Shown: positions 8,324 through 15,432, counted from the first letter of the stretch. The stretch: 23,871 nt of DNA from Pseudomonadota bacterium (GCA_021617435.1 JAJWCP010000006.1:1-23871); one strand, 5' to 3'. Notes: generated by a model from the sequence alone, not told the origin. Program-made: numbers and translations.

Positions 8324-9793
8324 CTATTGGCACAAACGCTCATCAGATGTGGTTTGTACGGTAAAGGTGAGTTTAGCCTCTGAATCAGCGGCCAAATTAA
8401 TCACCCATTCGTAGTTATTCACATCTTTTAAGTTGCCTTTAATGCTTTCAGAAATAACCTTGCTGTTTTGATTAATACTCTGCTTAAAGATGATTCTCTC
8501 TGCCGTTTTTCCGCCGTTGTTAAATGTAACTTCAGCGTCATAATTGCGTACGATTGTCGCTTTGCGGCAACCATTCACAATATCGGCAATTTTTTTCTCC
8601 GAAACTTTGTTTATTTTTAGTACTTTCCCGTCTGCAAAAATATTAAAGAAACTACCCAAATTCAGCTCAATTTTTTCACCCTTGGCAATATGCCCGATTG
8701 AGTTTTCACCGATGAACTGCATACTGCCGTTATCATCGTTTTCATAAAAACGAACCACGCCGGCAGGCAGAGGCAAACCTAAATTATCTTCATCGGTATT
8801 TTTCATAATGTAATACATATCAGGATGAAGTTTTTCAAATGAAGACTGATAATCGCCACCAAGATATAAAGCCGAATACAAGCGCCCTTCTTTAGCGTAT
8901 TTAACCTTGTTTTTTTCAATCAAAATAACCTGCTTGGTTTGGTTATCTTTAATGTCGGTTTTATCCGGCAATGTATAAAGCTGATAACCGCTGATTTGCT
9001 GCGGAGCAGCTCCTGCGGCTTCTAATGCGACTGCATCATTAACCATAGCTTTCGCCATCATACGGGTTGCATACATCGGACGAGCGGCACCTCCGTCATA
9101 AACCTGATTAACATCACCGGCAATCAGCTGCACTTTGGCATCTTTATAATCAATGCCCGAACGGTTGTTAATGGCAACCCACCCGTTTAAGTCCAGCGTA
9201 TCAGCGCCATTGACATTGGCAACATAATTGGTCTTCCATGAAATTCCGCCGGTTAAATATGCCAGCATCAATTCATGCACACCGTCTGAAACACTGGTGA
9301 TGTTAGCCGCTAACGTTGGTTTGTTATGCAAATTTTCCGGCAGATTTTCAAACACCAAACGTCCGTCAAACTGCGGCTCAATTCCGTATGAAAATTCTAA
9401 AACCGGCATACCGCCGTTAGCGCTTATGATTCTGGCTTTATCAAAAATATTTTCGCCTGTGGTCGGATTCTGAATAACGGTTTTAACCGTTTTTCCGACC
9501 GATTTTTCAATAATGTTTTGGTTGGTGAGTAAGTCATAATCATAATTATATTCTTTAACGCTGATACCATCGCCCGCAAACAAAACGCTCTCCGGCTTAA
9601 TTTGCGCTGCAACACCTTCAAAGGCCACATTGTTGGCGCCCTTTTGCAAATGAACATCGCGGGTATCTTTAACCAACGCCAGATTATTATTGTAAATACT
9701 TATTTCTAAATTTTTACTCTCGCTGACGCTTGCTGCTTCACAAAGCGGAGCAAAACCCAAAGCGGCGCCGAGCACGGCATAAGACAAACGCAT
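8324..9793 (-). CDS. Secreted DUF4139 domain protein
   Basis: A 489-residue exported protein. Residues 1-20 (MRLSYAVLGAALGFAPLCEA) form a signal peptide with probable cleavage near Ala20-Ala21. The mature part starts with the typical DUF4139 opening: an Ile-Tyr-Asn-Asn-Asn-Leu-Ala-Leu-Val strand (about 32-41), followed by 'gvaaqIkPeSv' and, mid-protein, LTGGISWKTNYVANV and LNGWVAINNRSGIDYKDAKVQLIAGDVN, the most conserved family block. The C-terminus (about 370-489) is beta-rich with NNR/N-Y-E-W type strands. The family is widespread in Gram-negative bacteria and lacks a firmly assigned biochemical role, so none is given. GGAG precedes the ATG. A possible promoter (TTGTTT, 17 bases, TATCTT) lies in 9794-9860. 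The barrel gene upstream has its own terminator, so the two are probably separate transcripts. Confidence 0.88.
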   Translation of the reverse strand: MRLSYAVLGAALGFAPLCEAASVSESKNLEISIYNNNLALVKDTRDVHLQKGANNVAFEGVAAQIKPESVLFAGDGISVKEYNYDYDLLTNQNIIEKSVGKTVKTVIQNPTTGENIFDKARIISANGGMPVLEFSYGIEPQFDGRLVFENLPENLHNKPTLAANITSVSDGVHELMLAYLTGGISWKTNYVANVNGADTLDLNGWVAINNRSGIDYKDAKVQLIAGDVNQVYDGGAARPMYATRMMAKAMVNDAVALEAAGAAPQQISGYQLYTLPDKTDIKDNQTKQVILIEKNKVKYAKEGRLYSALYLGGDYQSSFEKLHPDMYYIMKNTDEDNLGLPLPAGVVRFYENDDNGSMQFIGENSIGHIAKGEKIELNLGSFFNIFADGKVLKINKVSEKKIADIVNGCRKATIVRNYDAEVTFNNGGKTAERIIFKQSINQNSKVISESIKGNLKDVNNYEWVINLAADSEAKLTFTVQTTSDERLCQ

Positions 9794-9862
9794 TTTATAT
9801 CTCCATGGTAAGTTAAAAACTGTTTTTAAAGATAATGTAATTTTATAAAGAAAACAAGCAAT

Positions 9863-9895
9863 AAAAAATCCGGAACTGGTAATTCCGGATTTTTT
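9863..9895 (-). terminator. Intrinsic terminator after the OMP gene
   Basis: AAAAAATCCGGAA (9863-9875) and TTCCGGATTTTTT (9883-9895) form a 13-bp perfect stem with a 7-nt loop and a T tract in both directions. It lies 21 bases after the stop of the outer-membrane protein gene. Confidence 0.88.
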
Positions 9896-9916
9896 ATTTA
9901 AGTATGAGTTATACTC

Positions 9917-10477
9917 TTAGAAAGAATATCTTACACCCAATGAAAATTCATTGATGCAGTTGAGAATGCTCTTGTCTACCCATACATGGCGGTACATAGC
10001 GCGAACAGCCCAGTTGTCGGTAACGTTGTACTGCAAACCTGCGCCCAAACGATAACCTAAACCGCTGTCCTGATCTTTGTTATATTTTGCGGTGTACTGA
10101 CCCAAACCGGCAGAAGCCAAAACCTCATATTCGCCATAGCAGCCGAGCGGTAAGTAACCCAAAACATCAGCACCATAAGCCTGAATTTGTGAGCGATCAT
10201 CAACTTTGTGTTCTTTTTTGGAAAGCTGATAAAAAGCTTCAACACCTGCGTAAGGGGTAACTTTGGTACCCAAAACAACAGATGCCGAATGAGCTTGTCC
10301 GGCCATAACGCCGTCTTTAATAAGGTTGGCGTCAATATCTTCACCGACGACAACAGCTTCATCATGATGAAGCATTGAATAGTTATAATCAAGACCAACA
10401 TACGGAAGCAATTCAACTGCGTTGGCATTAAAAGCAAATACACTGGCAACGCCAGCAAGCAATAAAGTTTTTTTCAT
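9917..10477 (-). CDS. Outer-membrane beta-barrel protein (OmpA/Opa-like fold)
   Basis: A 186-residue protein with a signal peptide (1-20, ending NANA before VELL). The mature chain alternates polar and hydrophobic residues in short strands typical of an 8-stranded barrel: LLPYVGLDYNY, SASVVLGTKVTPYAGVEAFYQL, YEVLASAGLGQYTAKY, LGYRLGAGLQYNV, WAVRAMYRHVWV and FSLGVRYSF. The final Phe is the standard BAM insertion signal. It is likely a structural or surface protein; no enzymatic role is visible. Two mature cysteines (in GCYGE and NCINE) could form a disulphide. The ribosome site before the ATG is AAGGATA. A TATTAT box near 10526-10531 could be the -10 element, but no convincing -35 is seen. It is monocistronic, ending at its own terminator. 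Confidence 0.85.
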   Translation of the reverse strand: MKKTLLLAGVASVFAFNANAVELLPYVGLDYNYSMLHHDEAVVVGEDIDANLIKDGVMAGQAHSASVVLGTKVTPYAGVEAFYQLSKKEHKVDDRSQIQAYGADVLGYLPLGCYGEYEVLASAGLGQYTAKYNKDQDSGLGYRLGAGLQYNVTDNWAVRAMYRHVWVDKSILNCINEFSLGVRYSF

Positions 10478-10671
10478 ACCGAATATCCTTTATAAAAATT
10501 TAAAACACTGTATTTTTCTGTTCGTATAATACAGACTAAACTTTAGTATATGTTTATTATTTATGCAAGCAGAATTTTATATAATCATCAACGAATACAC
10601 AAATCTCCGGCTCTTTAATCGCTCCAAACGCCTATTATATAAAATACACACCAATCAACAAGGAGATAAAC

Positions 10672-11616
10672 ATGAAATATGCAAAACTAAACATGGAAGC
10701 AAAAATTCCGCTTATCGGACTCGGAACTTGGAAATCCGGCGCCGGTGAGGTTTACAGTGCCATACGCTGGGCGTTAAAGCTCGGCTACACCCATTTTGAC
10801 TGCGCCTCAATTTACGGCAATCAGGCTGAAATCGGACAAGCTTTTCATGATGCTTTTAAGGAAGATAACCTAAAGCGTGAAGACTTGTTCATAACTTCCA
10901 AATTATGGAACGATTCGCACGCCCCTAAAGACGTGTTGCCCGCCTTAAAACAAACTCTGCATGATTTGCAGTGCGAATATCTGGACTTATGGCTTATGCA
11001 CTGGCCGATTGCGCAACGTAAAAACACCGATATGCCGACTTCTGAGACCGATATGATTCTCCTCTCAGAGCTTCCGCTTGAAGTAACTTGGGCAGAGATG
11101 GAAAAAGCATATAATTCCGGTTTGGTTAAAGCTATCGGCGTTTCCAATTTTGGGGTAAAAAATCTGCAGCGTTTACTTGACAACGGCAGTATTGCACCGG
11201 CGGTAAATCAGGTGGAATGCCACCCCTATTTGCAGCAAACGGAGCTCTTAGATTTTTGCAACAAAAATCTGATTGTGATGACGGCCTATTCGCCGCTGGG
11301 TTCGCCTGACCGCACAGATGCGCTCAAACGCAAAAACGAGCCCAAACTTTTGGAAGATAAAACCATTAGCGAAATTGCCGCCCGCTTAAACACAACATCG
11401 GTGCAAGTAATTTTGGCATGGCTTATGCAGCGCGGCATAGTGGTTATCCCTAAATCAGTGCATGAAAATCACCTGCGCGAAAATTTAGCGGCGCTTAATT
11501 TAACTTTAGATGAAAACGATATGCAAAAAATCAATAAACTTGAGCGTAATTATCGCTATTTAAACGCTGAAAGTTTTCGCTTTGGCGGCTACACGCCGGA
11601 AAATATTTTTTCATAA
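10672..11616 (+). CDS. Aldo/keto reductase
   Basis: An NAD(P)H-dependent oxidoreductase of the AKR superfamily with 314 residues, the normal length for one (alpha/beta)8 barrel. The catalytic tetrad is complete: Asp43 and Tyr48 in HFDCASIYGN, Lys77 in ITSKLW and His110 in LMHWP. The cofactor-side motifs IGVSNFG (about 158-164), NQVECHPYLQQ and IPKSVHENHLREN are also present. It reduces small aldehydes or ketones; the sequence does not fix the substrate, and the plant/fungal-like aldose reductase layout (early GLGTWKS) suggests broad activity. AAGGAG precedes the ATG at 10672. An in-frame-overlapping short ORF from 10563 is not credible. The gene appears to stand alone, followed by 71 bases and then a small membrane protein gene with its own ribosome site. 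Confidence 0.92.
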   Translation: MKYAKLNMEAKIPLIGLGTWKSGAGEVYSAIRWALKLGYTHFDCASIYGNQAEIGQAFHDAFKEDNLKREDLFITSKLWNDSHAPKDVLPALKQTLHDLQCEYLDLWLMHWPIAQRKNTDMPTSETDMILLSELPLEVTWAEMEKAYNSGLVKAIGVSNFGVKNLQRLLDNGSIAPAVNQVECHPYLQQTELLDFCNKNLIVMTAYSPLGSPDRTDALKRKNEPKLLEDKTISEIAARLNTTSVQVILAWLMQRGIVVIPKSVHENHLRENLAALNLTLDENDMQKINKLERNYRYLNAESFRFGGYTPENIFS

Positions 11617-11687
11617 AACGTATTAAATAGTTATTAAGTTATTGCGGTTATATTAGGTTCATCTTTAATAATTTATGGGAGCTTAAA

Positions 11688-11954
11688 ATGAAGGCTATAA
11701 TTTATTTAATCGGCTTAATCGGCGTTGCTGTGTTAATTATGTGGTTCGGCTATGGCATCACCCCTGAAAATCAGTGGAATTGGATTAAAGGCTACACCAC
11801 TGACACCGGAACTGAAATTTCTAAACAAATTTCCGACACCGAAGGCAGCGCCGGTAAATTAAAATCTCGTTTAGGCGAACGCTTTGACGAAGCCTCTGAT
11901 GTATATCACGGCAAAGAAAAAGCCGACCCTTACCAATATAACCCGCAAAATTAA
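11688..11954 (+). CDS. Small membrane-anchored protein, unknown function
   Basis: An unrecognised 88-residue protein. Residues 3-22 (AIIYLIGLIGVAVLIMWFGY) are one hydrophobic segment without a cleavage site, so this is an N-terminal membrane anchor. The rest is hydrophilic and mixed-charge, with WNWIKGYTTDTGTEISKQI and a helical KLKSRLGERFDEAS stretch, probably facing the periplasm. GGGAGC lies 8 bases before the ATG. It is followed by a strong terminator. Codon use and base composition look like those of the neighbours. It could be transcribed with the aldo/keto reductase because no terminator is seen between them. Confidence 0.75.
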   Translation: MKAIIYLIGLIGVAVLIMWFGYGITPENQWNWIKGYTTDTGTEISKQISDTEGSAGKLKSRLGERFDEASDVYHGKEKADPYQYNPQN

Positions 11955-11972
11955 AACATCTTAAAAAAACCT

Positions 11973-11998
11973 AAAAGCCGGAAAAATCCGGCTTTTTT
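11973..11998 (+). terminator. Intrinsic terminator after the small membrane protein gene
   Basis: AAAAGCCGGA (11973-11982) pairs with TCCGGCTTTT (11987-11996) around an AAAA loop, followed by TT. It is strong and GC-rich at the loop end. Confidence 0.88.
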
Positions 11999-12008
11999 CA
12001 TATTTCAT

Positions 12009-12034
12009 CCCTGAAAGAACAAGTTCTTTCAGGG
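12009..12034. repeat. 12-bp perfect inverted repeat between convergent genes
   Basis: CCCTGAAAGAAC (12009-12020) and GTTCTTTCAGGG (12023-12034) are exact complements with only AA between them. On the plus strand a GTTTTGTT tail follows, so it may be a back-up terminator. In the minus direction, which the YgiW-type gene needs, no T tract follows. The role is therefore uncertain. Confidence 0.7.
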
Positions 12035-12042
12035 GTGTTTTG

Positions 12043-12441
12043 TTATTTATTTACCTTGGTTAAGGTATCAACTTCAAGCTTTGCTTTATCAAAATCTTTA
12101 TCAATTTCACCGGTTAAAATAACGGTATCAGCCGGTGAAACGGTCTGCCCGTTCCAAACTTTTTTATCAATTTCAACCACCATGCTGCCGGTGGCGTCTT
12201 TGAACATATATTTGTCTTTTTTAATCTGTTTTTCAATGTTGCCTTTTAAGCTGACCATAGCGTCGTCTTTCATATCCATAGCCTCTTTAACGGTTGAAAT
12301 TTGCATATCGCCCTGCACAAATCCGCCGGCATTTCGCATCATATTTTTACCCATGCAGCCTTCGCAATCGCACTTTGCCATTGCCGCGCCGGATACGCCG
12401 ATTAATAACGCCGCTGTTAATGCTAAAATTTTTTTATTCAT
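12043..12441 (-). CDS. YgiW/YdeI-family periplasmic OB-fold (BOF) protein
   Basis: A 132-residue exported protein. The signal peptide MNKKILALTAALLIGVSGAAMA ends at residue 22. A short Cys-rich linker (KCDCEGCMGKNMM) follows, then a BOF domain from about 39: GGFVQGDMQISTVKEAM, KDDAMVSLKGNIEKQI, YMFKDATGSMVVEID, WNGQTVSPADTVILTGEIDKDF. This order is diagnostic of the YgiW/YdeI family (PF04076), whose E. coli members are linked to oxidative and other stress tolerance and to regulation of sensor kinases. The CDCEGC motif between signal and domain is not usual for the E. coli proteins and could be a metal or redox site. AGGAGG precedes the ATG. It diverges from the HdeD-like gene, with 146 bases between them holding a GCGG/CCGC inverted repeat. 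Confidence 0.88.
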   Translation of the reverse strand: MNKKILALTAALLIGVSGAAMAKCDCEGCMGKNMMRNAGGFVQGDMQISTVKEAMDMKDDAMVSLKGNIEKQIKKDKYMFKDATGSMVVEIDKKVWNGQTVSPADTVILTGEIDKDFDKAKLEVDTLTKVNK

Positions 12442-12587
12442 AAACTTCCTCCTTTGTTAAAAACTATCCGCCTTAAAAATAATTGCGGATTTATAATTTT
12501 TAATCTCGCCTTTAGACTATGTCGGCACTGGAAAAACACTTTTCAAAATACTAAATTATTATCAGAACATTTTCAAAGGAGAAAGAA

Positions 12588-13136
12588 ATGGTTGAATTTA
12601 ACACTCAAAACAAGCCCGCCTGCTGTGTGGGAATATGGCACTTGCTTGCCGGAATCTTAACCGTTGCGCTCGGCATTTACGTTTGGATAAACCCGATGGT
12701 AAGCCTGATGGCGCTGAGCCTGTATATCGGCGTTGCCTTAATTGTTATCGGCATCGGCTATATTGCAACATCAGTCAATTTTGAATCCGGCTGGTATATG
12801 TTTACCGGAATTATTGACATAATTATCGGCGCCATTTTGGTCGGCAACCTTGGCGTTACCGCCGCCACTCTGCCGATAATTTTTGCCGTGTGGTCAATGG
12901 CAGTCGGCGCCGCGCAGCTGGTTAGCGCTTATCGCTTAAAACGCTTGCAACTTCCGTGGACATGGAGCTTGAGCCTTGGCATTTTAGGCATATTCTTCGG
13001 CTTTTTGATTATTATGTATCCTGCCATCGGCGCAATAACCATCAGCACCATTTTAGGCCTGTATATTTTAATTTTCGGGTTGTTTGAACTTGGCGAATAT
13101 TTTACCTATCAACGCTTTTTAAAACTTATGAAATAA
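12588..13136 (+). CDS. HdeD-like membrane protein (DUF308)
   Basis: A 182-residue integral inner-membrane protein with six predicted helices at about 14-35, 39-62, 68-88, 91-114, 123-145 and 149-172, the normal HdeD/DUF308 topology of three two-helix repeats. The hallmark pattern of Gly-rich helices with 'LGIYVWINPMVSL' at the first hairpin and 'IIMYPAIGAITIS' in the third repeat is visible. In E. coli HdeD helps acid resistance at high cell density; here that role is inferred by family only. AAAGGAG lies 8 bases before the ATG. An earlier overlapping ORF from 12454 is in another frame and is rejected. It is divergent from the YgiW-type periplasmic protein, which suggests, but does not prove, an envelope-stress module. 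A terminator follows. Confidence 0.88.
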   Translation: MVEFNTQNKPACCVGIWHLLAGILTVALGIYVWINPMVSLMALSLYIGVALIVIGIGYIATSVNFESGWYMFTGIIDIIIGAILVGNLGVTAATLPIIFAVWSMAVGAAQLVSAYRLKRLQLPWTWSLSLGILGIFFGFLIIMYPAIGAITISTILGLYILIFGLFELGEYFTYQRFLKLMK

Positions 13137-13146
13137 GCTGAAACCC

Positions 13147-13182
13147 AAACGGCGGCAACACAAAATTTACCGCCGTTTTTTA
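13147..13182 (+). terminator. Intrinsic terminator between HdeD-like gene and recJ
   Basis: AAACGGCGG (13147-13155) pairs with CCGCCGTTT (13170-13178) and more T residues follow to 13181. The minus-strand side has AAA only, so it mainly serves the plus-strand gene, though it sits between converging genes. Confidence 0.85.
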
Positions 13183-13188
13183 TGCCTT

Positions 13189-14952
13189 TTACGCCGCCGC
13201 AATATCTTCAATAATAAATTGAGCGGATGAATTTCCTTGCCATGTGTCTTTATGCAAAACACCGACCACGTTAAACCTTTCGCCTTTGGCGTTAAGCAAC
13301 GCATTGCCGACTGCGGTATCGGCGCACCTGAAAGCAATTGCCTTTAAGCTGCCGCCGGTATCTGAACCCAAAACACATTTGACATGCCCGCTACCGATAA
13401 TCGCCGGACGCACGATTTTAACGTTTTCAATCATTATTTTCGGCTCCGGATTGCCTGCCCCGAACGGTTCTAATGTTTGCAGTTTTTCTGCCAAATCTAA
13501 GTTTGCGCCGTTTAAGCTGACCACGCCGTCAACCTCAATCACCGGAGCAAGCTCCTCCCCGCCCAAAGTTTTGGCAATATATTCGCCGGCAAAATTTTTA
13601 AACTCTGCAATTTTATCTTCTGAGAGCGAAAATCCTGCCGCCATAATATGCCCGCCGCCTTTGGTTAAAATGCCTTTTTCTTTGGCTGACATAATCAGCG
13701 CTCCCAAATCAACGCCCTGAATGGAGCGCGCCGAGCCTTTAACTTCATCGGCTTCAACCGACATTACAAACGCCGGAACATTATAACGCTCTTTAAGCTT
13801 TCCGGCTACAATACCGATAACCCCCTGATGCCAGTCATGCCCTGCCACAAACGCCATCGGATATTCTTGCGGTTTTCCCTCAAGCATTTCTATGGCATTA
13901 AGCAGTACATAGCTCTCAATATCCTTACGCTCCGCGTTAAATTTGTTTAAATTATCCGCCAGTTTTTGCGCAATAACCGCGTCATCAGTACATAACAGAT
14001 TGTTACCGACCGAGGCATCGCCTACCCGTCCGCCGGCATTAATACGCGGTCCCAACACATAACCTAAATGAAACGCCGACGGCGCCTCAGCCAATGAAGC
14101 GGAATCAAGCAAGGCTTTAATACCCAAATTTTGGCGTTGCGCCATAACTTTCAAACCTTGTTTAACATACGCGCGGTTAAGCCCCAACAGCGGCACCACA
14201 TCGCACACCGTGCCAAGTGCCACCATATCAAGCCATTTCAATAAATCAGGCGCCTGATGCGTATTATAAAATCCGCTTTGGCGCAGCTCGCGGTTAATTG
14301 CCACAATCGTCATATACACAACGCCGACCGCCGCCATATACTTCAAATACGGATAATCGTTATTTTCATCTAAGCGTTTAGGATTAACCACCGCCAAAAT
14401 TTTCGGCAGTCTGACTTCCGCCTCGTGGTGGTCAAGCACAATAACATCAAAACCGTCTGCGGCAGCCTTATCCAAAACCTCAAAAGCGGTAGTGCCGCAA
14501 TCGGTAGTCACCACCAGTTTGATGTTTTCCGCGGCAAATTCTGCAAAAGCTTGATTGCTCGGCCCGTACCCCTCTTCTCTGTCCGGAATGTGCACTTTAA
14601 CTTGCAACCCGAAAAACTCTAAAAAACGCCGCAAAACTGCGCTTGAAGTTGCTCCGTCAACGTCATAATCGCCGATAATCCCGATTTTTTCATTATTCAT
14701 AACCGCTTGCGCCAAACGCTTGGCGGCAATATCCATATCTTTTAAGCAAGAAGGATTCGGCATTAAAGTTTGCAATTTCGGATACAAAAAACTTTCCGCG
14801 TTTTGCGGAGTAATCCCGCGCGATGCCAAAATTCCGGCAACAATATACGGCATACCGGTTTGTTGCATTAAGGCTTCCGCCAACCGCTCATCAAATTTAG
14901 TGCGCTGCCAAATATTGCCACCGATAGATTTTTGTTCATTAAAATCAGTCAT
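13189..14952 (-). CDS. recJ: Single-stranded-DNA-specific exonuclease RecJ
   Basis: A 5'-3' single-stranded DNA exonuclease of the DHH family used in recombinational repair and mismatch repair. Counted from the upstream ATG at 14967 (592 residues), the motifs are DYDVDG 100-105, DCG 156-158, DHH 179-181, and the DHHA1 domain with GHDWHQGVIGIVAGKLKE and GGGHIMAAGFSL; a C-terminal OB-like part follows. All metal-binding Asp/His motifs are present. I place the start at 14952 (587 residues, MTDFNEQ) because AGGG is suitably spaced before it, whereas the ATG at 14967 has no visible ribosome site. This choice is moderately sure. RecO lies nearby on the same strand, so two RecF-pathway genes are clustered, but the pilin-like fragment and a terminator separate them. 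Confidence 0.93.
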   Translation of the reverse strand: MTDFNEQKSIGGNIWQRTKFDERLAEALMQQTGMPYIVAGILASRGITPQNAESFLYPKLQTLMPNPSCLKDMDIAAKRLAQAVMNNEKIGIIGDYDVDGATSSAVLRRFLEFFGLQVKVHIPDREEGYGPSNQAFAEFAAENIKLVVTTDCGTTAFEVLDKAAADGFDVIVLDHHEAEVRLPKILAVVNPKRLDENNDYPYLKYMAAVGVVYMTIVAINRELRQSGFYNTHQAPDLLKWLDMVALGTVCDVVPLLGLNRAYVKQGLKVMAQRQNLGIKALLDSASLAEAPSAFHLGYVLGPRINAGGRVGDASVGNNLLCTDDAVIAQKLADNLNKFNAERKDIESYVLLNAIEMLEGKPQEYPMAFVAGHDWHQGVIGIVAGKLKERYNVPAFVMSVEADEVKGSARSIQGVDLGALIMSAKEKGILTKGGGHIMAAGFSLSEDKIAEFKNFAGEYIAKTLGGEELAPVIEVDGVVSLNGANLDLAEKLQTLEPFGAGNPEPKIMIENVKIVRPAIIGSGHVKCVLGSDTGGSLKAIAFRCADTAVGNALLNAKGERFNVVGVLHKDTWQGNSSAQFIIEDIAAA

Positions 14953-15030
14953 TTCAACCCTATACATACTTTATTTTCAGTCAAAATATACCATATTCCA
15001 CCCCAACTCAAGAATTAAAAACAGTTATAC

Positions 15031-15170
15031 AACTTATGCACAGCTTTGGACTCGTAAATATTGCAAAAAAAAAACGCGAGCTAAAATCCTCTTTAGTTTA
15101 ACTTTTTGAGAGGATTTTCTATTATGAAATCAGATTTTAGCCGCTTTTTACACCACACTCTGTCATGCTC
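15031..15170 (+). repeat. Dispersed leader cassette, copy 1
   Basis: This stretch is clearly related to 21481-21615. Shared blocks include AACTTAT.CACA, CTCGTAAATATTGCAAAAAA, CGCGAGCTAAAATC, AACTTTTTGA, GAAATCA, CGCTTTTTA and TGTCAT.CTC. It contains a perfect TTATNCACA 9-mer (TTATGCACA, 15034-15042), the hairpin at 15083-15118 and the start of a pilin-like reading frame. The similarity crosses the start codon, so leader and first about 14 codons move as one unit. 14968-15030 upstream holds nothing I recognise. Confidence 0.8.
15083..15118 (+). promoter_or_regulatory. SD-sequestering leader hairpin, copy 1
   Basis: AAAATCCTCT (15083-15092) is fully complementary to AGAGGATTTT (15109-15118); a T-G pair extends it by one. 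The Shine-Dalgarno GAGAGG (15108-15113) sits within the 3' arm, 10 bases before the ATG at 15124. The equivalent hairpin exists in copy 2 with base changes that keep pairing, which argues for a selected RNA structure such as a thermosensor or attenuator. Confidence 0.6.
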
Positions 15171-15420
15171 CGACGTAAGAGAGGTGTTCACCTCTTCCTT
15201 GTCACTCTCCGACTTGATCGGAGAGTCCAGGTCAAACCAAGTAGCTAATTTGTCCAACCTGGATTATCGGGTCAAGCCCGATAATGACAAGATTGTGAAT
15301 GCTGGTCGGTCTATGGTGGAAATGCTCGGCATTCTTGCTATCATCGGAGTTTTAAGCGTTGGCGCCATTGCCGGTTACTCTAAAGCGATGATAAAGGCTA
15401 TAAAAAAACCGCTCAAATAA
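15124..15420 (+). pseudogene. Truncated prepilin-like gene with in-frame palindromes
   Basis: A 98-codon frame starting MKSDFSRFLHHTLS, whose first 14 residues resemble those of the frame at 21569. Residues 60-88 (AGRSMVEMLGILAIIGVLSV then GAIAGYSKA) are a type IV prepilin N-terminus: cleavage would follow Gly61 and Glu66 falls at mature position +5, followed by a hydrophobic helix. After only about 10 more codons it stops inside a terminator, so the whole pilin head domain is missing. Residues 27-56 are encoded by two palindromic elements, giving a leader far longer than a usual class III or type IV prepilin leader. It reads as the N-terminal remnant of a longer pilin-like gene; a functional mini-pilin is a less likely alternative. 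The in-frame TTG at 15106 is rejected because the ATG has the ribosome site. Confidence 0.6.
15201..15288 (+). repeat. Pair of inverted palindromic elements within the pilin-like frame
   Basis: Two hairpins of one type in opposite orientation. The first: GTC, stem ACTCTCCGA (15204-15212), loop CTTGA, stem TCGGAGAGT (15218-15226), then CCAGG. The second: CCTGG, stem ATTATCGGG (15263-15271), loop TCAAG, stem CCCGATAAT (15277-15285), then GAC. The loops and flanks are exact complements, while the stems differ yet stay perfectly paired. TCCAGGT (15226-15232) and ACCTGGA (15257-15263) pair as well, making a composite palindrome. A decayed third relative may start at TGTCATGCTCCGAC (about 15161-15174). 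Confidence 0.85.
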
Positions 15421-15429
15421 GCGGTTTTT
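15404..15429. terminator. Bidirectional terminator, parC end and pilin-like fragment end
   Basis: AAAAACCGCT (15404-15413) pairs with AGCGGTTTTT (15420-15429) around a 6-nt loop. On the minus strand seven T follow, making it a good terminator for parC. The stop codon of the pilin-like frame (15418-15420) lies in the loop and 3' arm, i.e. that frame runs into this terminator. Confidence 0.88.
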
Positions 15430-15432
15430 ACC

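Noticed and set aside
7984..8364. 126-codon open frame overlapping the DUF2934 gene
   Set aside because: The frame starts inside the promoter -10 region, has no ribosome site, and runs through the terminator. The DUF2934 frame has a recognisable domain and a good SD.
13244..13720. 158-codon plus-strand frame inside recJ
   Set aside because: Antisense to the RecJ C-terminal half, Pro/Ser/Leu-rich as is typical for antisense frames; no ribosome site.
14720..15109. 129-codon plus-strand frame across the recJ start and leader
   Set aside because: Most of it is antisense to recJ and the remainder crosses the repeat leader; no ribosome site or domain.
15031..15429. An insertion sequence or CRISPR array at this locus
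   Set aside because: No transposase, no regularly spaced direct repeats and no terminal inverted repeats with target duplication are visible. The repeats are palindromic mini-elements and a leader cassette.
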